Below are positions 8,990 to 20,431 of a stretch of DNA of 38,833 nucleotides, in pieces. Both the position numbers and the translations under genes were made by a program. Under the pieces are notes generated by a model that ran no database searches, was not told the DNA's origin, and saw nothing but the letters and a program-made list of their open reading frames with translations. This DNA is from Gammaproteobacteria bacterium. Its GTDB lineage: Bacteria > Pseudomonadota > Gammaproteobacteria > JAADGQ01. The stretch lies in NCBI GenBank assembly GCA_013152295.1, contig JAADGQ010000154.1:1-38833 (forward strand), given 5' to 3'. Every line of letters begins with the position of its first letter. Positions within the stretch are counted from its first letter, which is position 1.

Positions 8990-9096
8990 GTTGGATGCGT
9001 CCAAAATGGCGCATGATAACGCTTCTGCGATTTAGCCATCAAATTCGAATCGATATTTCCGCAGATTTGCCAGAGACAACTGTACCAAGGTCAACC

Positions 9097-9606
9097 ATGC
9101 ACGCTTCAGTCAATACTCAAAAGTGCGGCTTGTACACGCTGGCCGAGCGAGTCGGCGCGCTGCTTGAAACCCGTCACTACACACTAGCAACCGCAGAGTC
9201 ATGCACTGGTGGCTGGATCGCGCAGGCTGTTACCGCCATTCCTGGCAGTTCGCACTGGTTTGAGCGCGGCTTCGTCACCTACTCAAATCGCGCCAAAGAG
9301 GAGATGCTCGGCGTACGCCATGCAACGCTCGAACAGTTCGGCGCAGTGAGTGAGCAGACCGTCACCGAGATGGCCGCAGCGGTCCTGACTTTGAGTGATG
9401 CAGATGTTAGCGTTGCTGTCAGCGGCATTGCTGGTCCTAGCGGTGGCAGTAATACACGGCCCGTGGGGTTGATTTGGTTGGCGTGGGCGATGAAAGGGGA
9501 GCCGCCGTTTGCCACTTGTCATCGCTTTAGCGGTGATCGGCAGCAGATCAGGTATCAGGCGGTGGTTGCTGCACTTGGAGGGGTTGTTAACGTTGTGGAC
9601 TCTTGA
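9097..9606 (+). CDS. pncC: Nicotinamide-nucleotide amidase (CinA C-terminal domain family)
   Basis: A 169-residue stand-alone CinA C-terminal domain protein (E. coli PncC is about 165 aa). It deamidates NMN to nicotinate mononucleotide in the pyridine nucleotide cycle. Signature motifs are ATAESCTGGWIAQ, GSSHWFERGFVTYSN, EQTVTEMA and VSGIAGPSGG. The start is set at the ATG giving MHASVNTQ; the frame is open for 64 more codons upstream, but these overlap psd on the other strand and are not conserved-looking. In many gammaproteobacteria this gene precedes recA. Here recA does not follow, and the next gene belongs to an AT-rich cassette. Confidence 0.92.
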   Translation: MHASVNTQKCGLYTLAERVGALLETRHYTLATAESCTGGWIAQAVTAIPGSSHWFERGFVTYSNRAKEEMLGVRHATLEQFGAVSEQTVTEMAAAVLTLSDADVSVAVSGIAGPSGGSNTRPVGLIWLAWAMKGEPPFATCHRFSGDRQQIRYQAVVAALGGVVNVVDS

Positions 9607-10012
9607 ACTCGATTCTAGTCCCTTCATTATGCTAGGATACCGTCCGGCCTATTTTGGGTGGCTTTTACTTTTAGCGGTATCAGATGGTTGTGTTGGTGAA
9701 GCCGTTGGGGGTATTTTCTTAAACATCAATAGATTGTGGATAGAATCCAGCTTCGTCGCCTCAAGTTATCGCTGATTAACTGCTAGTCGGAGTAACCCGT
9801 CTGTCGGACGCATTTTCAGGTTGGTTGTTGTTGAAATCGTCCTCCCATGTTGCTCAATGTTCACTTTTCTGTGTTCGTCGATGAGAAAAACCTTTCCCCG
9901 GTTTCAGATGCCCATCAATTCAGGTGCATCTGTCTAAATCTTCTACTAGCTTATCGAACACCCTTATGGTTGGACGACTCTGAAATTATCTGAGAAGTTG
10001 CTGTTGAATTCC
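9607..10012. other. About 400 bases without a recognisable gene
   Basis: This stretch lies between pncC and the AT-rich nucleotidyltransferase cassette. I see no convincing frame; a short open frame at 9509-9775 overlaps pncC and looks non-coding. The base composition drops from the pncC level toward that of the cassette. It may be the left border of an inserted block, but I find no terminal repeat, tRNA or integrase. Confidence 0.4.
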
Positions 10013-10042
10013 TTGAAAAAAACTGTTTTTACCACGTATAGA
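10013..10042 (+). promoter_or_regulatory. Probable promoter of the nucleotidyltransferase cassette
   Basis: TTGAAA (10013-10018) and TATAGA (10037-10042) are 18 bases apart. The predicted start lies about 20 bases before the ATG at 10070, which has a strong GAGGAG ribosome site at 10059-10064. This supports independent transcription of the three-gene cassette. Confidence 0.5.
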
Positions 10043-10069
10043 TATCCGAAATATCGGTGAGGAGTATAA

Positions 10070-11713
10070 ATGCATATTGTCATTCCTATGTCTGGAATTG
10101 GTAAAAGATTTATTGATGGTGGCTACGATGTTCCGAAACCACTCATTGAAATTGATGGGAAGCCAATTATTCAATATGTCGTTGAGCTGTTTCCAGGGGA
10201 GACGAAATTTACTTTTATTTGCAATCATATTCATCTTGAAACAACGCAGATGAGAGAGACGTTGATGGCGATTGCGCCTCATGGCGAAATTGTAGCGATT
10301 GACACTCACGTATTAGGCCCTGTTTATACCGTGGCGCAGGTGATGGATCGTATTGACGATGATGAAGAGGTGATCGTTAATTATTGTGATTTTGGCACCT
10401 ATTGGGACTACGATGATTTTTTATCACACACGCGTAATCGAGATGCTGATGGCGCCATTGTTTCATACAAAGGTTTTCACCCCCACATGCTGGGTGCGAC
10501 AAAGTACGCGACGATACGTGAGACTGAGCAATGGATGCTGGAAATCAGAGAGAAAGGGTCATTTACGAATGACAGAATGAGTGAGTTTGTCTCTAATGGA
10601 ACGTATTATTTTAAAAAAGGGAGCTACGTTAAAAAATATTTCAGTGCGCTGATGGATCGGGATATCAGCCTCAACGGTGAGTTTTATGTGAGCCTGATCT
10701 ATAACTTGTTAATCGATGATGGGCTCAAGGTATCAGTGTATGACATTCAGCATATGCTGCAGTGGGGAGAGCCCTTTGATTTTGGATCATACCGTAACTT
10801 TAGCAACTATTTTAAGCGCACTGTTCATGATGTTCCGGGCTGGAAGCCTCAAGTCAAATCAGTAACATTAATTTCACTGCTAGATCGTGATCGCCTCTTC
10901 GAGGCTGAGGGGTATGACCTGCCAAAGCCCTTGTTGCCCGTCAGCGGTATGCCAATGACTGTGTTGGCAAACAGGCAGTTACCAAGTAGTGAAAAAAATG
11001 TATACATCTGTTCAACAGATGATTGTGAGAAATATGGGCTTGATCAGTCGATAAGAGACCAAAACCCTGAAGCTATTGTCGAGATGGTCGATAACGCTGC
11101 TGGTGGATCTGTCATGAGTTATCGTTCAGGGCTAAAGCATGTCGATGGCGCGTCTCCACTGTTAATTGGCTCATGTGACAGCAGTGTGCTGTGGGATCAT
11201 GATAAGTACCAGTCTCTGCTCGATGATCAATCTATAGATGCCATTGTCTGGACCTTTAAAGGGTACCCTCCTGCGATTGTCAGGCCTGCTGGGTATGGGT
11301 GGGTTGTTGCAGATAGTGGGATTGCAACGAGCATCAGCGTTAATGCGCCGCTTTCAGATAATCCAGAAGCTGATTACGCGAGTATCGGTGTTTACTATTT
11401 TAGATCGGCTTCCATGGTGAAATTGGTTCTCGATGGACTGGATAAAGGTGATGCGTGCATCGATGACGCATATGATTTAAACAGCTTGATGAATGCATTG
11501 ATCAAGCAGGGCAAAAAAGTTGCTATTTTTGAAGTTGACTCTTATATCTCCTGGGGTACGCCTGGTGAATATGAGACGTTTAATTACTGGCAAAGTTTTT
11601 TCCATAAAAATAGAGATCACATTTATGATCTTGGAAATGACCCATTTGTAGATAAAAAATCGTTGCAGAGTCTCGTCGACAAGTTTACTGATTTTAAGCA
11701 AAATTTTATTTAA
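10070..11713 (+). CDS. Tandem (duplicated) sugar nucleotidyltransferase
   Basis: A 547-residue protein made of two nucleotidyltransferase (Rossmann, PF00483-like) domains. Domain 1 (about 1-260) begins IPMSGIGKRFIDGGYDVPKP, the classic NTP-binding signature with the catalytic Arg and the PKP lysine, and has a candidate metal aspartate in NYCDF. Domain 2 (about 270-540) keeps the spacing and a similar GYDLPKPLLPVSGMP, but its glycine-rich loop is replaced by LISLLDRDRLFEAE, and its aspartate sits in GSCDSS. Domain 1 is therefore probably catalytic and domain 2 possibly regulatory or altered in specificity. Both halves share the WGxPxxxxxYxxF end pattern (WGEPFDFGSYRNF, WGTPGEYETFNYW). The substrate is unknown; a role in activating a sugar or small alcohol phosphate for an envelope glycan is inferred. 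Codon and base use are AT-rich, suggesting transfer. Confidence 0.8.
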   Translation: MHIVIPMSGIGKRFIDGGYDVPKPLIEIDGKPIIQYVVELFPGETKFTFICNHIHLETTQMRETLMAIAPHGEIVAIDTHVLGPVYTVAQVMDRIDDDEEVIVNYCDFGTYWDYDDFLSHTRNRDADGAIVSYKGFHPHMLGATKYATIRETEQWMLEIREKGSFTNDRMSEFVSNGTYYFKKGSYVKKYFSALMDRDISLNGEFYVSLIYNLLIDDGLKVSVYDIQHMLQWGEPFDFGSYRNFSNYFKRTVHDVPGWKPQVKSVTLISLLDRDRLFEAEGYDLPKPLLPVSGMPMTVLANRQLPSSEKNVYICSTDDCEKYGLDQSIRDQNPEAIVEMVDNAAGGSVMSYRSGLKHVDGASPLLIGSCDSSVLWDHDKYQSLLDDQSIDAIVWTFKGYPPAIVRPAGYGWVVADSGIATSISVNAPLSDNPEADYASIGVYYFRSASMVKLVLDGLDKGDACIDDAYDLNSLMNALIKQGKKVAIFEVDSYISWGTPGEYETFNYWQSFFHKNRDHIYDLGNDPFVDKKSLQSLVDKFTDFKQNFI

Positions 11714-11770
11714 TGGGTTTTTATTATTTAGCTATTTTTTAGCTACTGTTGAGTGTATTGGTGTTTGACT

Positions 11771-12397
11771 ATGACTAAGATTAAAGCAGTAATATTCGAT
11801 ATGGATGGCGTACTCATCGAAGAGAAGGGTTGGCACTATGATTCTCTCAATATGGCTCTTAAGTTGTTTGGCCATGAGATCAGCCATCACGACCATCTTG
11901 TTACTTATGATGGTCTGCCGACAATGAAAAAGTTGGAGATGCTAAGTATTGAGCGAGGTTTGCCTAATGCGCTGCATAAGTTCATTAATGAGATTAAGCA
12001 GCAGTACACGCTTGATATGATCTTCACTCGTTGCAAGCCGACTTTTAACCACCAATTTGCGCTATCTCGGTTGAAGAGTGATGGTTATCGATTGGGCGTT
12101 GCATCGAATTCAGCCAAGCTGACGGTAGATACCATGATGCATAAATCAACATTGGTCGACTATCTTGATTTCATGTTCTCATATCAAGATGTGAAGGAGC
12201 CAAAGCCCAATCCAGAGATCTACAAGAAGGCTATAAATTTTTGGGGTTTTTTGCCTGAAGAGTGTGTGATAGTTGAGGATAATGAAAACGGCATCAAAGC
12301 GGCGAAAGCTTCAGGCGCCCACGTGTTAGAAGTGCTCGGTGTGGACGATGTCACGTACAAAAATATTATCGAAAAAATTCAGCAGGTAGAGGCGTAA
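11771..12397 (+). CDS. HAD-superfamily phosphatase/phosphoglucomutase-like hydrolase
   Basis: A protein of about 208 aa of the HAD superfamily, beta-phosphoglucomutase-like subgroup. Motif I is IFDMDGVL (nucleophile Asp plus acid/base Asp), motif II is VASNSA, the motif III lysine lies in KEPKPNPEIY, and motif IV is VIVEDNENGI. An alpha-helical cap is present (about 20-85). It probably hydrolyses or isomerises a phosphorylated sugar. The ATG at 11771 is chosen because it sits directly before the conserved TKIKAVIFD. It lies between two nucleotidyltransferases, 4 bases before the next start, so it likely makes or cleans up the phosphate substrate that those enzymes activate. The exact substrate cannot be read from the sequence. 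Confidence 0.85.
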   Translation: MTKIKAVIFDMDGVLIEEKGWHYDSLNMALKLFGHEISHHDHLVTYDGLPTMKKLEMLSIERGLPNALHKFINEIKQQYTLDMIFTRCKPTFNHQFALSRLKSDGYRLGVASNSAKLTVDTMMHKSTLVDYLDFMFSYQDVKEPKPNPEIYKKAINFWGFLPEECVIVEDNENGIKAAKASGAHVLEVLGVDDVTYKNIIEKIQQVEA

Positions 12398-12401
12398 ACT
12401 G

Positions 12402-13139
12402 ATGCTAAATATACTCATCCCGATGGCCGGAAAGTCTGTTTTTTTCGAACACAGTAATTATATGTTTCCAAAATCGCTGTCTGAAGTGAGAGGGCAGCCG
12501 ATGATTCAATGTGTAATTGAAGATTTAAATACTATCGATGAGGATATCAATTATATATTTGCGATAAATAAAGAGGACTGCAAAAAATTTCATCTTGATA
12601 ATGTATTGAAACTGTTGACGGATGACAAAGCGGAAATTATTCGTGTTGATGGCGAAACGTCTGGCGCTGCATGTACCGCGCTGCTGGCGATTGAATCGAT
12701 CAATAATGATGATCCATTAATCATCTCAAATTCGGATCAGAAATTTGATTGCAGGCTGGATAGTTTTATTAAAGATTTTGTTCAGCGTGATTTAGACGCC
12801 GGCGTCATCTGCTTCAACTCAGTTCATCCCCGTTGGTCTTATGCACTTACCGATGAGAGTGGACGCGTCGTTGAGGCATCCGAAAAAAGACCCATTAGCA
12901 AGCAAGCGATCGCTGGTTTTTTCTATTTTAAACACGGAAAAGATTTTGTTCGTGCGGCCATGGAGTCCATTGTTAAAGATGCCAGCATCGGTGGTAATTA
13001 CTATATCGCACCTGTTTTAAATGAGATGATATTGAGTAATAAAAATATTGGGATCGGTAGTGTTGAGAATAAAAATTATCACACTTTCTATTCGCCACAG
13101 CTCCTTGAAGAGTATAACCGTGGACAACATTGTGATTGA
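12402..13139 (+). CDS. Nucleotidyltransferase-like protein with altered NTP loop
   Basis: A 245-residue single-domain nucleotidyltransferase-like protein. The N-terminus IPMAGKSVFFEHSNYMFPKS aligns with the family signature, but the GxGxR loop is AGKSVFF and the usual PKP is PKS. The metal-site region ISNSDQKFD is well kept, as is the ETSGAACTALLAIESI segment, which matches the base-recognition GTA/GAA region. It is related in sequence to both halves of the product of 10070-11713. It probably transfers a nucleotide to a sugar or polyol phosphate, or has become a partner subunit. It is the last gene of the AT-rich cassette. No glycosyltransferase, export or polymerase genes accompany the three. 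Confidence 0.75.
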   Translation: MLNILIPMAGKSVFFEHSNYMFPKSLSEVRGQPMIQCVIEDLNTIDEDINYIFAINKEDCKKFHLDNVLKLLTDDKAEIIRVDGETSGAACTALLAIESINNDDPLIISNSDQKFDCRLDSFIKDFVQRDLDAGVICFNSVHPRWSYALTDESGRVVEASEKRPISKQAIAGFFYFKHGKDFVRAAMESIVKDASIGGNYYIAPVLNEMILSNKNIGIGSVENKNYHTFYSPQLLEEYNRGQHCD

Positions 13140-13311
13140 TGTTGAAGGCTCGCAAAAAGAGTGACTGCCTGATGTTACGCGCCCCGGTAATTTTCGTTGC
13201 GATAGTGGCATAAAACAGCGAGATATTTGACCCGAGCTAGTATCCATGCTGGCTGACAGCGTGCCCCTTAACGCGCATTTTGCGTTATCATGCTGGGTTT
13301 TATTTCTCGTC

Positions 13312-13350
13312 GCTGCCGCTTGCAGTAACTGTAGCAATAGCAAGCGCAGC
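13312..13350 (+). other. Hairpin in the prfC 5' region
   Basis: GCTGCCGCTTGC (13312-13323) can pair with GCAAGCGCAGC (13340-13350), leaving a single-base bulge and a 16-base loop. No T-run follows, so it is not a simple terminator. It sits about 65 bases before the prfC start and could be a leader structure. The rest of the gap (13140-13415) shows no gene and no clear terminator for the upstream cassette. Confidence 0.35.
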
Positions 13351-13415
13351 AATCGGCGAGATTCGGTTCTGAGTACGCGCACCGATCTGTGCGCAAATTG
13401 AAGGAAATCCAAGGT

Positions 13416-15002
13416 ATGTCATCCGGCTCCATGGCTGATGAGATCGGGCTGAGACGCACGTTCGCGATCATCTCGCATCCCGACGCAGGTAAAACCACAC
13501 TCACCGAAAAACTGCTGTTGTTCGGCGGTGCGATTCAGCTTGCGGGGTCGGTCAAGGGTCGCAAGGCGGCACGTCACGCCACATCGGACTGGATGAAGAT
13601 GGAGCAGGAGCGCGGTATTTCGGTCACCTCATCGGTGATGCAGTTTCCCTACGGCGACAACATCATCAACCTGCTCGATACGCCGGGCCATGAAGATTTC
13701 TCGGAAGATACCTACCGCACGCTGACTGCCGTCGATTCAGCGCTGATGGTGATCGACGTGGCCAAGGGCGTGGAGCAACGCACGGTGAAATTGATGGAGG
13801 TGTGCCGCCTGCGCGATACGCCGATCATCACCTTTATTAATAAGATGGATCGCGAGGGCCGTGATCCGATTGATCTGTTGGATGAGGTCGAAGGTGTGCT
13901 CGGCATTCAATGTGCGCCGATGACCTGGCCCATCGGCATGGGCAAAGGGTTTAAGGGGGTGTTTCACCTCTACGAAGACAAAATCGAAGTCTTCAGCCCG
14001 ACCCATGCGGGACGCATTAATGAGGCGGAGATCATTGAGGGGCTGGATAATCCGCGCCTTGATGAGCTGTTCGGCGACATCATCGACGACTTTCGCGAAG
14101 AGATCGAATTGGTGCGCGGTGCCAGTCATGAGTTCGACCGGCAGGCCTTTCTTGAGGGTCGCCTGACGCCGGTCTATTTTGGTTCAGCGATTAATAACTT
14201 CGGCGTTAAAGAGCTGCTCGATGCGCTCTCTCAGTATGCGCCGGGGCCGCTGCCGCGAGCGACGAAAACGCGTGTGGTCGAGGCTGACGAAGAGACGTTC
14301 AGCGGTTTCGTGTTTAAAATTCAAGCCAATATGGACCCGCAACACCGTGACCGCGTGGCGTTTATGCGCATCTGTTCGGGTGCCTATGAGAAAGGCAAAA
14401 AGATCAAACATGTGCGCATGGGCAAGCAGGTGCAGATCGCCAACGCCATCACCTTCATGGCTCAGGATCGCTCTCATGTGGAGCAGGCATTCTCCGGCGA
14501 TATCATCGGCCTGCACAATCACGGCACCATTCAGATCGGTGACACCTTCACCATGGGCGAAGATCTCAAATTTACCGGCATTCCCCACTTTGCACCTGAG
14601 CTGTTTCGGCGCGCGCGGCTGCGTGATCCACTCAAAAGCAAACAGCTTTTAAAAGGATTAGAGCAGCTCAGCGAAGAGGGTGCTACTCAGCTGTTCAAGC
14701 CGGTGGCGAATAACGACCTGATTCTCGGCGCAGTGGGTGTATTGCAGTTCGACGTGGTTGCAGAGCGTCTGAAAAGCGAATACAAGGTGGATTGTCAGTT
14801 TGAGCAGGTCAACGTGGCGACCGCGCGCTGGGTGATCTGCGACGATGAGAAGATGCTCGAAGAGTTCAAACGTCGCGCAGAGATTAATATCGCTATTGAT
14901 GGAGGCGGTGACCTCGCTTACCTGGCACCGACTCGCGTCAATCTGGATGTGACCATCGAGCGCTGGCCCGATATACAGTTTCTGGATACGCGCGAGCACT
15001 GA
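13416..15002 (+). CDS. prfC: Peptide chain release factor 3
   Basis: RF3 is the GTPase that releases RF1/RF2 from the ribosome after termination. The length of 528 aa compares with 529 in E. coli. G-domain motifs are G1 [10 protein letters not shown], the switch with [15 protein letters not shown]3 DTPGHEDF and G4 NKMDREG; the family-specific C-terminal domain runs to the end. The start is taken as the ATG giving [18 protein letters not shown], with AAGGAAA about 9 bases upstream. A GTG nine codons earlier is the alternative. It is followed by leuS after 65 bases. Confidence 0.96.
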   Translation: MSSGSMADEIGLRRTFAIISHPDAGKTTLTEKLLLFGGAIQLAGSVKGRKAARHATSDWMKMEQERGISVTSSVMQFPYGDNIINLLDTPGHEDFSEDTYRTLTAVDSALMVIDVAKGVEQRTVKLMEVCRLRDTPIITFINKMDREGRDPIDLLDEVEGVLGIQCAPMTWPIGMGKGFKGVFHLYEDKIEVFSPTHAGRINEAEIIEGLDNPRLDELFGDIIDDFREEIELVRGASHEFDRQAFLEGRLTPVYFGSAINNFGVKELLDALSQYAPGPLPRATKTRVVEADEETFSGFVFKIQANMDPQHRDRVAFMRICSGAYEKGKKIKHVRMGKQVQIANAITFMAQDRSHVEQAFSGDIIGLHNHGTIQIGDTFTMGEDLKFTGIPHFAPELFRRARLRDPLKSKQLLKGLEQLSEEGATQLFKPVANNDLILGAVGVLQFDVVAERLKSEYKVDCQFEQVNVATARWVICDDEKMLEEFKRRAEINIAIDGGGDLAYLAPTRVNLDVTIERWPDIQFLDTREH

Positions 15003-15064
15003 TCGCCGTTGGTAGACTGCTTAAAAACACTATAAAAAGATAGAAAATCAGGATTACGGTATAA

Positions 15065-17527
<2,463 letters not shown>

Positions 17528-17576
17528 TTTGTCGCTGCTTAGGTTCGATTGTCCGAATTAATAGGGCCAGTTCTTG

Positions 17577-18107
17577 ATGAATATATCGATGAGTAGGCGT
17601 AGTTTAAAGATTGGCCTATTGGGGTTGCTGATCACGTTATTGCTATTGGTGGAGGCGTGTGGTTTTCGTCTGCGTGGCAGCACCGATATATCGCTGACGC
17701 TGGCCGATACTTATGTGACCGGCAGTGCGGCTCAATCGCGTCTCGCTGTTGAGTTGCGCCGCGCGTTACGTCAGTCGGGCGTTACCGTGGTTGAGAGTCG
17801 TGATGTAGCTGAACAGATCCTCACCCTGGACGCAGAACGAAAGGGGCGCCGCGCCGCTTCGCTGAATACGCGTGGCAATATTCAGGATTATGAGCTGCGC
17901 TACGAGGTCGACTTTAGTCTGAGCAGCCGTGCCGGTGAGGTTGTGCTGCCACGCCAGACGGTGACTTTGGTGCGTAGCTACAGCTACGATCAAGATCAGG
18001 TGCTGGCCAAAGATCGAGAAGAGCAGAGCCTCTACCGCACCATGCGCAGTGAATTGGTGCGCAACATCATGCGTCGCCTGCAGGCTGTTGCGCGGCGTCA
18101 GCCGTGA
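17577..18107 (+). CDS. lptE: LPS-assembly lipoprotein LptE
   Basis: An outer-membrane lipoprotein that plugs and assembles the LptD barrel for LPS export. About 176 aa; the signal peptide ends in the lipobox LLVEACGFRLRG with the lipidated cysteine near residue 28, and the CGFRLRG start of the mature protein is diagnostic. The rest includes LAVELRRALRQSGV and the typical C-terminal YRTMRSELVRNIMRRL. The ATG at 17577 is preferred over a TTG one codon earlier and an ATG four codons later. It follows leuS by about 50 bases, as in most gammaproteobacteria, but holA, the usual next gene, is absent and mazG follows instead. Confidence 0.92.
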   Translation: MNISMSRRSLKIGLLGLLITLLLLVEACGFRLRGSTDISLTLADTYVTGSAAQSRLAVELRRALRQSGVTVVESRDVAEQILTLDAERKGRRAASLNTRGNIQDYELRYEVDFSLSSRAGEVVLPRQTVTLVRSYSYDQDQVLAKDREEQSLYRTMRSELVRNIMRRLQAVARRQP

Positions 18108-18134
18108 TGCCGTTAGCCGTAATGGGGCGTTGTC

Positions 18135-18995
18135 ATGAGCATTGATGCCAACGCCATGGAGCAACTGCTGCATATCATGGCGCGCCTGCGCGACCCGGAT
18201 AGCGGTTGTCCGTGGGATCGCCAGCAGACCTTTGCTTCTGTGGTTCCTCACACACTGGAAGAGGCTTACGAAGTCGCCGATGCGATTGAGAGTGGTGATC
18301 TTGAGGCGCTAAAAGGGGAGCTGGGCGATCTGCTGTTTCAGGTGGTATTTTATGCGCAGCTGGGCAGAGAGTGCCAGGCTTTTGAGTTTGATGATATTGT
18401 TGCCGCCATCAATGACAAGCTGATCCGCCGCCACCCGCATGTGTTTTCCGATGTCGAGATTGATAGCGCTGAGGCGCAGACGGCTGCGTGGGAGTCCTAC
18501 AAAGCGCAAGAGCGTGCTGAACAGCGGGCCAGTACGATGGGTGTTGTTGGCGAGGAGCCAGCCAGTCTGCTCGACGGTGTGATTCACGCACTGCCTGCTC
18601 AAACTCGTGCAGTCAAACTGCAGCGACGCGCAGCACGGGTCGGTTTTGACTGGCAGAGCGTGCATCAGGTGTTCGATAAAATTTATGAAGAGATCGATGA
18701 AGTTAAAGCAGAGCTTGCGAAAAGCGCTAATCAAGCGCGCATTGCTGAAGAGATTGGTGACCTTATTTTTGCTTGCACCAACCTTGCCCGTCTCGCCGAC
18801 GTTGATCCTGAGACGGCACTAAGAGGCACGAATAGCCGCTTTGAGAGCCGCTTTAAAAACATGGAGCAGCGTTTGGCACAACGCGATTGTGATCCTGCAA
18901 AAGTTAAGTTGACTGCCGAGGAGTGGGAGGCGTTATGGCAGCAGGCAAAGCGTGATGAAGCCATCGATTCTGCGGGTACATCAGCGAAGTGCTAA
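18135..18995 (+). CDS. mazG: Nucleoside triphosphate pyrophosphohydrolase MazG
   Basis: Hydrolyses NTPs and dNTPs to monophosphates and PPi, a house-cleaning and stress function. 286 aa with two MazG repeats. The first has MARLRDPDSGCPWDRQQTF, the acidic EEAYEVADAIESGD and GELGDLLFQVVFYA, which hold the metal-binding Glu/Asp set. The second has DKIYEEIDEVKAEL and EEIGDLIFACTNLARL. It starts 27 bases after lptE and is probably cotranscribed with it. It converges on pilZ, with only 37 bases and no obvious terminator between the two stops. Confidence 0.95.
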   Translation: MSIDANAMEQLLHIMARLRDPDSGCPWDRQQTFASVVPHTLEEAYEVADAIESGDLEALKGELGDLLFQVVFYAQLGRECQAFEFDDIVAAINDKLIRRHPHVFSDVEIDSAEAQTAAWESYKAQERAEQRASTMGVVGEEPASLLDGVIHALPAQTRAVKLQRRAARVGFDWQSVHQVFDKIYEEIDEVKAELAKSANQARIAEEIGDLIFACTNLARLADVDPETALRGTNSRFESRFKNMEQRLAQRDCDPAKVKLTAEEWEALWQQAKRDEAIDSAGTSAKC

Positions 18996-19032
18996 AACGT
19001 CACAAACAGGAGTGGTGCGTTCACAGCGTCGT

Positions 19033-19401
19033 TTACATGGTATGGGTATAACGGTCTGATTTAAGTGCGCCGGCCAGATAGGTCTCTATTTTGTTGCGCG
19101 CGGCGGCGCCATCTTCTGTACTGAACTGAATGCCTATTCCGGCAACCCTCGTGCCCTGCGCCCCCTTGGGTGTAATCCATACCACCTTGCCAGCAACGGG
19201 CAGCTTTTCCGGGTTTCCCATCAGTGTTAACAGCAGAAACACTTCGTCACCCAGTAGATAGGGTTTACTGGTGGGAATAAAAAGGCCGCCGCTTTTAATG
19301 AACGGCATGTAGGCGGAGTACAACGCACCTTTGTCTTTAATCGTAAGGGAGAGTATCCCTCTGCGTGGGGTGCCGCTGCCTACTGAACTTTGCTCATTCA
19401 T
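19033..19401 (-). CDS. pilZ: Type IV pilus assembly protein PilZ
   Basis: A 122-residue PilZ-domain protein of the type IV pilus PilZ group, the family member next to holB in Pseudomonas and relatives. Segments GILSLTIKDKGALYSAYMPF and GGLFIPTSKPYLLGDEVFLL, and the end VAGIGIQFS, match that group. The RxxxR c-di-GMP-binding motif is not evident and the second motif is degenerate (SGGLFIPT), as in PilZ proper, which acts through PilB/FimX rather than binding the nucleotide. It is the last gene of the pabC-mltG-tmk-holB-pilZ run. No pilus structural genes are in the window. Confidence 0.9.
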   Translation of the reverse strand: MNEQSSVGSGTPRRGILSLTIKDKGALYSAYMPFIKSGGLFIPTSKPYLLGDEVFLLLTLMGNPEKLPVAGKVVWITPKGAQGTRVAGIGIQFSTEDGAAARNKIETYLAGALKSDRYTHTM

Positions 19402-19447
19402 CGCGCTATGCCCTGACTGTAGTGACCGGTGTAACCGGGCAGAGTCG

Positions 19448-20431
19448 CTATTTAGCCCAGCCGATCAACAGATCCTCTAAAAGAAGTTGAGCGTTACATT
19501 GGCGCTCTATCAAACGGGCTGTCTCAATTGCCTTGTCCAGCCGTGTATGCAGTTGTTGCAACGTTAAATGCGCCGATAGATCCAGTAACTGAGGGCGGAT
19601 GTCGTCGTTGATAACCCGTGGTGGCGTCGATGTCGACCTGAGCCGGATCATGTCCTCAATCCACGTCCTCATCCAATATAGCGAATCTTGATGGCCAAAC
19701 TTTAACCATTTGCTGGCAACGGCCAGCGGGTCACTACGGCCCGTTGCCAGCTGAATCAGCTGTTGCAACATCTCTGCACGGTGGGCCGGTAGCCCGTCAC
19801 GCGCCATCTGCAACGCACGCAAAGGGGCGCCGTCAGCCAGCGTCAGCAGCAGTGGCAAGTCGTGGCTGCCATCGATCTCCTGTTGCAGCCACTGCAGTGC
19901 CTGTTGCTGGGAGGGGCGTGCCACGCTCAACTGTTGGCAGCGGCTCCGAACTGTCGCGGTCAACGTTGCTGCACGGCTGCTGACGAGGATCAGCAGCGCG
20001 TCAGAGGGGGGCTCTTCCAGCGTTTTGAGCAAGCTGTTGGCGGCGGCAAGATTCATCTGCTCGGCGGGGGAGATCAACACTACTTTGTAGCCCCCGGCAT
20101 GCGATTTAAGTGCCATGTATTGACCAACACCGCGAATCTGATCGACACTGATCACCTTGCCCGCTTCGTGCGGCACGACTTGCAGAAAATCGGGGTGCGT
20201 CTGTGCAGCACAGAGCTGGCAATCACGACACTCGCCACAGGGCAGCGCGTCACGGCCACGTTGTCGGCACAGCAGGGCATGGGCTAACAGACGTGCCAAA
20301 TGGTTTTTGCCAACGCCGTGGGCGCCGCTCAGCAGTAGTGCGTGAGGCAGTGTGTCATCGTGCAAGCGCTGTGCAATGGTTTGCCACAACGGCTGTTGCC
20401 ACGGCAGTTGCGAAGGGGGTGTGTTACGCAT
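19448..20431 (-). CDS. holB: DNA polymerase III delta-prime subunit
   Basis: Clamp-loader subunit of the replicative polymerase. 327 aa (E. coli 334). AAA+ fold with the modified P-loop GAHGVGKNHLA, a zinc module CGECRDCQLC followed by THPDF, the Walker B-like region and the sensor SRC motif (VRSRCQQL). The start is the ATG giving MRNTPPSQLPW, which overlaps the tmk stop by 8 bases. The frame is open 66 codons further up, but that part lies inside tmk. Overlap with tmk means translational coupling. It is followed by pilZ after about 46 bases. Confidence 0.95.
   Translation of the reverse strand: MRNTPPSQLPWQQPLWQTIAQRLHDDTLPHALLLSGAHGVGKNHLARLLAHALLCRQRGRDALPCGECRDCQLCAAQTHPDFLQVVPHEAGKVISVDQIRGVGQYMALKSHAGGYKVVLISPAEQMNLAAANSLLKTLEEPPSDALLILVSSRAATLTATVRSRCQQLSVARPSQQQALQWLQQEIDGSHDLPLLLTLADGAPLRALQMARDGLPAHRAEMLQQLIQLATGRSDPLAVASKWLKFGHQDSLYWMRTWIEDMIRLRSTSTPPRVINDDIRPQLLDLSAHLTLQQLHTRLDKAIETARLIERQCNAQLLLEDLLIGWAK

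Noticed and set aside
9509-9775. Open frame after pncC
   Set aside because: It overlaps pncC in another frame, has no ribosome site and shows no protein-like conservation pattern.
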